Positions 49,334 through 52,437 of a stretch of DNA of 52,437 nt are shown in pieces. Source of the stretch: Treponema sp. (GTDB taxonomy: Bacteria; Spirochaetota; Spirochaetia; Treponematales; Treponemataceae); NCBI GenBank assembly GCA_024693715.1, contig JAILKS010000059.1:1-52437 (forward strand), written 5' to 3'. Within the stretch, counting starts at the first letter, position 1; the number at the start of each line of letters is the position of its first letter. A program made the position numbers and the translations under genes. The notes under the pieces were generated by a model. The model saw only the letters and a list, made by a program, of their open reading frames with translations. It had not been told where the DNA came from and did not search any database.

Positions 49334-50443
49334 ATGAAAAAATTTATTATCGGTTTATTTGCAGCAGTTATGGCTGTGAGTATGTTGGCGTGTAAGGGAG
49401 AGGTAAAAACTGTTTACAAAGCAGGTGATGTTGCCCTTGCAAAAATTAAAATTGGTTCCGTAGAGTATGATAATACCGCACAGGTTTATGTAACCGGTAA
49501 GGATGGTGTAGAAATTGAAGGTAAAACAAATGCCGACAATTATGAAGGTGTTTTTGTTGCTGGCCGTAAAGTAAAACTAAGCCCATACATTATGAGTAAG
49601 TACGAAGTAACACAGGAACTTTATACAGCCGTTATGACAGATCAGAAAGTTAGTATAAATGATGTTGAAAAAACTCTTGCAGCAGAACCATTTGAGTGTA
49701 AGTCTACTAATGATGCTTATAAAGTACTTTTATCTGGTGAAGAACAGAAATACCGTGCGGCAGAAAATATGACCTGGTATGATGCAGTATATTTTTGTAA
49801 CGCATTAAGTGAAAAGACTAAGCTTACAAAGGCATATAATATTACTGTTACGGAAGTTAATTCTTATGGAAATATAACTGGCGCTACAGTGACACTTGTT
49901 TCCGGAGCTAATGGTTACCGTTTACCAACCGAAGCAGAATGGGAATTCGCAGCACGGGGTGGAGACCCTACAGCACCAGCCTGGGATTATACATTTAGTG
50001 GAGCCACAAAAGCAGATCGTTCAAGTTATTCAGCTTCAAAAAATCCAGGTTTAGATACTGTTGGATGGTATTGGTATAACACATCAAGTGGAACAACCTC
50101 AAACAGTGACCCGATAAGTGGTACAGCCGGTTACGGAACTCATCATGTAGGAAAGAAAGGTTATAATAATCTTGGTATTTATGATATGAGCGGTAACGTC
50201 TGGGAATGGTGTTGGGATTGGTATGATGGCGTTACGAATAATATTGACAGTGCATATATCGAAAATGGAATTGTAATTAATCCTGCTGGCCCTTTGGGTG
50301 CCTCGGGTGGCTCTTTCCGTGTCTGCCGTGGCGGTTGCTGGTGCGGCGAAGCCAGCTTCTGTGCTGTTTGTGGTCGGAGTTACGGCGGGCCGGGCAGCAG
50401 GGACAATGGACTGGGCTTCCGCGTTTGTCGTAACGCCAACTAG
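49334..50443 (+). CDS. FGE/SUMF1-fold lipoprotein with hypervariable C-terminus (cluster gene 3)
   Basis: The protein has 369 residues. The lipoprotein signal ends at MLAC. The body is a close duplicate of cluster gene 1 ('YIMSKYEVTQELYTAVMTD', 'GEEQKYRAAENMTWYDAVYFCNALSEKTKL', 'GYRLPTEAEWEFAARGGDP', 'GIYDMSGNVWEWCWDW'). The C-terminal 46 codons are GC-rich and diverge sharply; they are unusually rich in Cys and Gly. The ligand of the lectin-like fold is unknown; variable positions would form its binding face. A GC-rich structured tail and a bidirectional terminator follow. Confidence 0.9.
   Translation: MKKFIIGLFAAVMAVSMLACKGEVKTVYKAGDVALAKIKIGSVEYDNTAQVYVTGKDGVEIEGKTNADNYEGVFVAGRKVKLSPYIMSKYEVTQELYTAVMTDQKVSINDVEKTLAAEPFECKSTNDAYKVLLSGEEQKYRAAENMTWYDAVYFCNALSEKTKLTKAYNITVTEVNSYGNITGATVTLVSGANGYRLPTEAEWEFAARGGDPTAPAWDYTFSGATKADRSSYSASKNPGLDTVGWYWYNTSSGTTSNSDPISGTAGYGTHHVGKKGYNNLGIYDMSGNVWEWCWDWYDGVTNNIDSAYIENGIVINPAGPLGASGGSFRVCRGGCWCGEASFCAVCGRSYGGPGSRDNGLGFRVCRNAN
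50303..50440 (+). repeat. Candidate DGR variable region (VR-D)
   Basis: Same layout as VR-B, but variable positions hold many Gly (GGC/GGG/GGT/GGA) and Cys (TGC/TGT) codons, including a Cys replacing the Ser of RGGSW (AGC to TGC, an adenine change). Silent differences at invariant codons (GGT/GGC swaps, CGC/CGT) show it was not copied recently from the same template as VR-B. Confidence 0.7.
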
Positions 50444-50448
50444 CGTTA
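50431..50448 (+). other. Stop-codon hairpin downstream of VR-D
   Basis: TAACGC - CAACTA - GCGTTA; loop identical to that after VR-B and outer pair T-A instead of C-G, a compensatory change. Confidence 0.6.
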
Positions 50449-50454
50449 TCTTTC

Positions 50455-50584
50455 CTTGCGAGCTTTCACTGCGAAAAGGATTGGAGCGCCTTTAGTCCCG
50501 CGTTAGCGGGATGAGCCGCGGTTAGACGGCGAAGCGCGGAAAGCCTGGTCTTGCGCACATTTATGGGCGCAAGATTCGCCCGTT
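50455..50584 (+). other. GC-rich structured element after cluster gene 3
   Basis: About 130 bases, much more GC-rich than the surroundings, with stacked hairpins: TCCCGC-GTTA-GCGGGA (50496-50511), CCGCG / CGCGG (50516-50539) and CTTGCGC / GCGCAAG (50550-50573). No reading frame of note. It could be a structured RNA, a repeat element or a remnant of a retroelement template region. Confidence 0.45.
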
Positions 50585-50595
50585 TAAAAAATAGT

Positions 50596-50628
50596 AAGGA
50601 GTCATTTTATTCAAATGACTCCTTTTTT
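50596..50628. terminator. Bidirectional terminator between cluster gene 3 and the symporter
   Basis: A perfect 12-bp stem AAGGAGTCATTT / AAATGACTCCTT with a 5-base loop and T runs on both strands. Confidence 0.9.
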
Positions 50629-50650
50629 ATTCAATAAGATTTTTTTTTAA

Positions 50651-52207
50651 TTATTTATCTTCGTCGTCGGTGAGGACTACCTGTTTGGTTACGGTTACTT
50701 TTTCGCCGTAGCATGAGAACATCTGGTCAACGGTTTCTTTTTTCATCTTTGGAGAGATGAGGCTGACAAGAGGAACAATGATAAGTCCGCCTACCATTGC
50801 AATTGCACCACAGTTGATTGGGGATTTGATGAACTGGAGGGCAGGGAACATATTGATAACTGTAATTCCAACACCCCAGATGAAGTTTGCCCATACTGCT
50901 GCTTTTGTAACTTTTTTGCTGAATAATCCGTACATGAATGGAGCAAGGAATGAACCTGCAAGAGCACCCCAAGAGTATCCCATAAGCTGTGCGATGAATG
51001 TCGGTGGGTTTAAGGCAATAACTACGGAAATCACGATGAAGAATACGATTAAGATTCGCATTGTCAAAAGTGTTTTCTTTTCGTTTGATTTTTTCATGCA
51101 GGTAATCTTGAGAAAGTCGAGTGTTAATGTTGAGCTTGATGTGAGTACGAGCGATGAAAGTGTAGACATGGAAGCTGAAAGAACAAGAACTACGACTACA
51201 CCGATTAAGATATCCGGCAGGGTAGAAAGCATCTGTGGAACAATGCTGTCGTAGATAATTCCGCCGTTTGCTGCGTGAATTGCAGGGTTATCGAATAAGC
51301 GTCCGAATCCGCCGAGGAAGTAACAGCCGCCTGCTACGATGATTGCAAAGAATGTAGAAACGATTGTTCCCGTCTTTACTGATTTTTCTGATTTAATCGA
51401 ATAGAATTTTCCGACCATCTGTGGAAGCCCCCATGTTCCAAGAGAAGTAAGGATGATTACTCCAAAGAGGCTTAATGGATCTGGTCCAAAGAATGATGCA
51501 AATGGTCCTTTCATGTTGGCAAGAGCCGGTACAGAAACAGCAGGGTCTGCAGGGATTTCTGAAAGCTTACTGATTGCAGAAAGGAAGCCGCCCTGGTTCG
51601 CAAGAACTGCTGCAATTACTGCGACAATACCTGCAAGCATGATGATTCCCTGAATAAAATCGTTGATTGCAGTTGCCATGTATCCGCCAAGAATAACGTA
51701 AATGGCTGTAAGACATGCCATTGCAATTACGCAGGAAATATAAGGAATATCAAAAGCAAGGCTGAAGAGTGTTGAAAGTCCCTTGTACAAAGAAGCTGTG
51801 TATGGGATGAGGAAGATGAAGGCGATTGCTGCAGCACAGATTCTTAATGCGTTTGAATCAAAACGTTTTCCGAAAAAGTCAGGCATGGTTTTTGCATCAA
51901 GGTGATGAGTCATAACGCGGGTGCGGCGACCTAAAACAATCCATGCAAGAAGGGAACCTAAAAATGCGTTTCCAAGTCCAATCCATGTAGAAGAAAGTCC
52001 GAACTTCCATCCGAACTGACCTGCATATCCAATAAATACTACGGCAGAAAAGTAAGATGTACCAAAAGCAAAAGCAGTGAGCCATGGACCAACGCTTCTT
52101 CCGCCAAGAACAAAGCCGTTTACATCTGTTGCATGACGGCGTGAAACAATACCAACACCAATCATAATTGCAAAAAAGATGATCAACATTGCAATTTTAA
52201 GAATCAT
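50651..52207 (-). CDS. Sodium:solute symporter (SSS family, PutP-like)
   Basis: The 518-residue inner-membrane protein has about 13 hydrophobic helices. 'DVNGFVLGGRSVGPWLTAFAFGTSYFSAVVFIGYAGQFGWKFG' matches the SSS N-terminal region, including the helix that contacts Na+. 'YVILGGYMATAINDFIQGIIMLAGIV' is the family's signature and 'LVLSASMSTLSSLVLTSSSTLTLDF' carries the second Na+ site Ser/Thr cluster. It couples sodium entry to uptake of a small solute. Proline or pantothenate-like substrates are typical, but specificity is not visible. An AAGGAG ribosome site is present, and no operon partner lies in the window. Confidence 0.9.
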   Translation of the reverse strand: MILKIAMLIIFFAIMIGVGIVSRRHATDVNGFVLGGRSVGPWLTAFAFGTSYFSAVVFIGYAGQFGWKFGLSSTWIGLGNAFLGSLLAWIVLGRRTRVMTHHLDAKTMPDFFGKRFDSNALRICAAAIAFIFLIPYTASLYKGLSTLFSLAFDIPYISCVIAMACLTAIYVILGGYMATAINDFIQGIIMLAGIVAVIAAVLANQGGFLSAISKLSEIPADPAVSVPALANMKGPFASFFGPDPLSLFGVIILTSLGTWGLPQMVGKFYSIKSEKSVKTGTIVSTFFAIIVAGGCYFLGGFGRLFDNPAIHAANGGIIYDSIVPQMLSTLPDILIGVVVVLVLSASMSTLSSLVLTSSSTLTLDFLKITCMKKSNEKKTLLTMRILIVFFIVISVVIALNPPTFIAQLMGYSWGALAGSFLAPFMYGLFSKKVTKAAVWANFIWGVGITVINMFPALQFIKSPINCGAIAMVGGLIIVPLVSLISPKMKKETVDQMFSCYGEKVTVTKQVVLTDDEDK

Positions 52208-52270
52208 AAATATACTCCTTTTGAAGTTTATTACTTCCTTTATGATTTATAGATTGATAAAGCAAAAAAA

Positions 52271-52297
52271 AGGCCATCGCAAAAACTGCGATGGCCT
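52271..52297 (-). terminator. Terminator for a minus-strand gene entering from the right edge
   Basis: An 11-bp stem AGGCCATCGCA / TGCGATGGCCT with an A run on its left side, i.e. a T run on the minus strand. It ends transcription coming from beyond 52437. The remaining 52298-52437 shows only a short minus-strand open frame (52341-52436) that could be the tail of that gene. Confidence 0.7.
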
Positions 52298-52437
52298 GTA
52301 ATTTACCTTAATAAAAAATCTTTATTTGTTACATAATGATTTATGACAAGCCATCGAAAGAGAATAATAATAGTAATAATATGATGATCTGTTTAAAATC
52401 ACTTTGTTCCTTCCCAAAGATTTTTGGATATTCTAAT

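Noticed and set aside
52341..52436. Minus-strand C-terminal fragment at the right edge
   Set aside because: Only 31 codons of low-complexity sequence; the terminator at 52271 suggests a gene arrives from the right, but this frame cannot be proven.
1..52437. DGR reverse transcriptase, Avd gene or AAC-rich template repeat
   Set aside because: I looked for a reverse transcriptase-like protein and an adenine-rich copy of the variable block on both strands and saw neither; the window appears to hold only targets.
1..52437. CRISPR arrays, tRNA or rRNA genes, insertion sequences
   Set aside because: No regularly spaced repeats, no cloverleaf with a plausible anticodon arm, no transposase and no terminal inverted repeats were seen.

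Overview
The window looks like a chromosomal segment of a low-GC Treponema-type spirochaete, probably a host-associated or gut species. The basis is the AT-rich base composition, numerous short-lipobox lipoproteins, formylglycine-enzyme (FGE/SUMF1)-fold lipoproteins, a eukaryote-like NADP isocitrate dehydrogenase, an ECF vitamin/amino-acid transporter and a diaminopimelate-dehydrogenase lysine route. The genus is inferred from style and gene content, not from a marker gene such as rRNA. No rRNA, tRNA, insertion sequence or CRISPR array was recognised.

Layout. 1-2.6 kb: the end of an unknown gene, a secreted Sel1-like protein and a first FGE-fold lipoprotein with a hypervariable GC-rich C-terminus. 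2.6-5 kb: a translesion-synthesis module (umuC, a natively truncated umuD'-like gene and a divergent HTH-S24 repressor). 5-6.2 kb: icd. 6.2-13.7 kb: a four-gene minus-strand operon for envelope proteins, including two fibronectin-III-rich lipoproteins of 749 and 1365 residues. 13.8-18.1 kb: an aconitase-family hydratase and two envelope proteins. 18.2-23.9 kb: nucleotide-sugar pyrophosphorylase, plsC, an unknown membrane protein, a copper-type P-ATPase and a lipid kinase. 24-28 kb: argG, a serine protease fused to a barrel-like domain, and yebC. 28.1-35.1 kb: a coherent aromatic amino-acid locus with iorAB, a TrpP-like ECF transporter and a phenylacetate-CoA ligase, tied together by a repeated palindromic operator. 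35.1-39.4 kb: ruvC, a YhhN protein, glycerate kinase, ruvA and ruvB. 39.4-40.3 kb: a reversed-order PIN toxin-antitoxin pair and a small-RNA-like unit. 40.3-43.1 kb: queA and guaB. 43.1-46.3 kb: a TrmB-like regulator with ddh and lysA. 46.3-50.6 kb: a DUF4160/DUF2442 pair and a tandem cluster of three FGE-fold lipoproteins, two with hypervariable C-termini. 50.6-52.2 kb: a sodium:solute symporter.

The strongest unusual signals are these. (1) Three FGE-fold lipoprotein genes end in a GC-rich 46-codon segment. In it, about half the residues vary at fixed positions, and the varying codons keep a third-position C. This is the signature of target (VR) regions of a diversity-generating retroelement whose reverse transcriptase and template are not in this window. 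Two of the three carry a hairpin across the stop codon with a compensatory base change. (2) A GTTACT-N6-AGTAAC operator recurs at the iorA, transporter and paaK promoters, burying the -10 box at two of them. It suggests a TrpR-like regulon. (3) A umuD homologue begins at the autocleavage site and has lost both catalytic residues. (4) Around nine genes have a promoter -10 box only 6-9 nt before the start codon and no Shine-Dalgarno, which points to frequent leaderless or nearly leaderless initiation.
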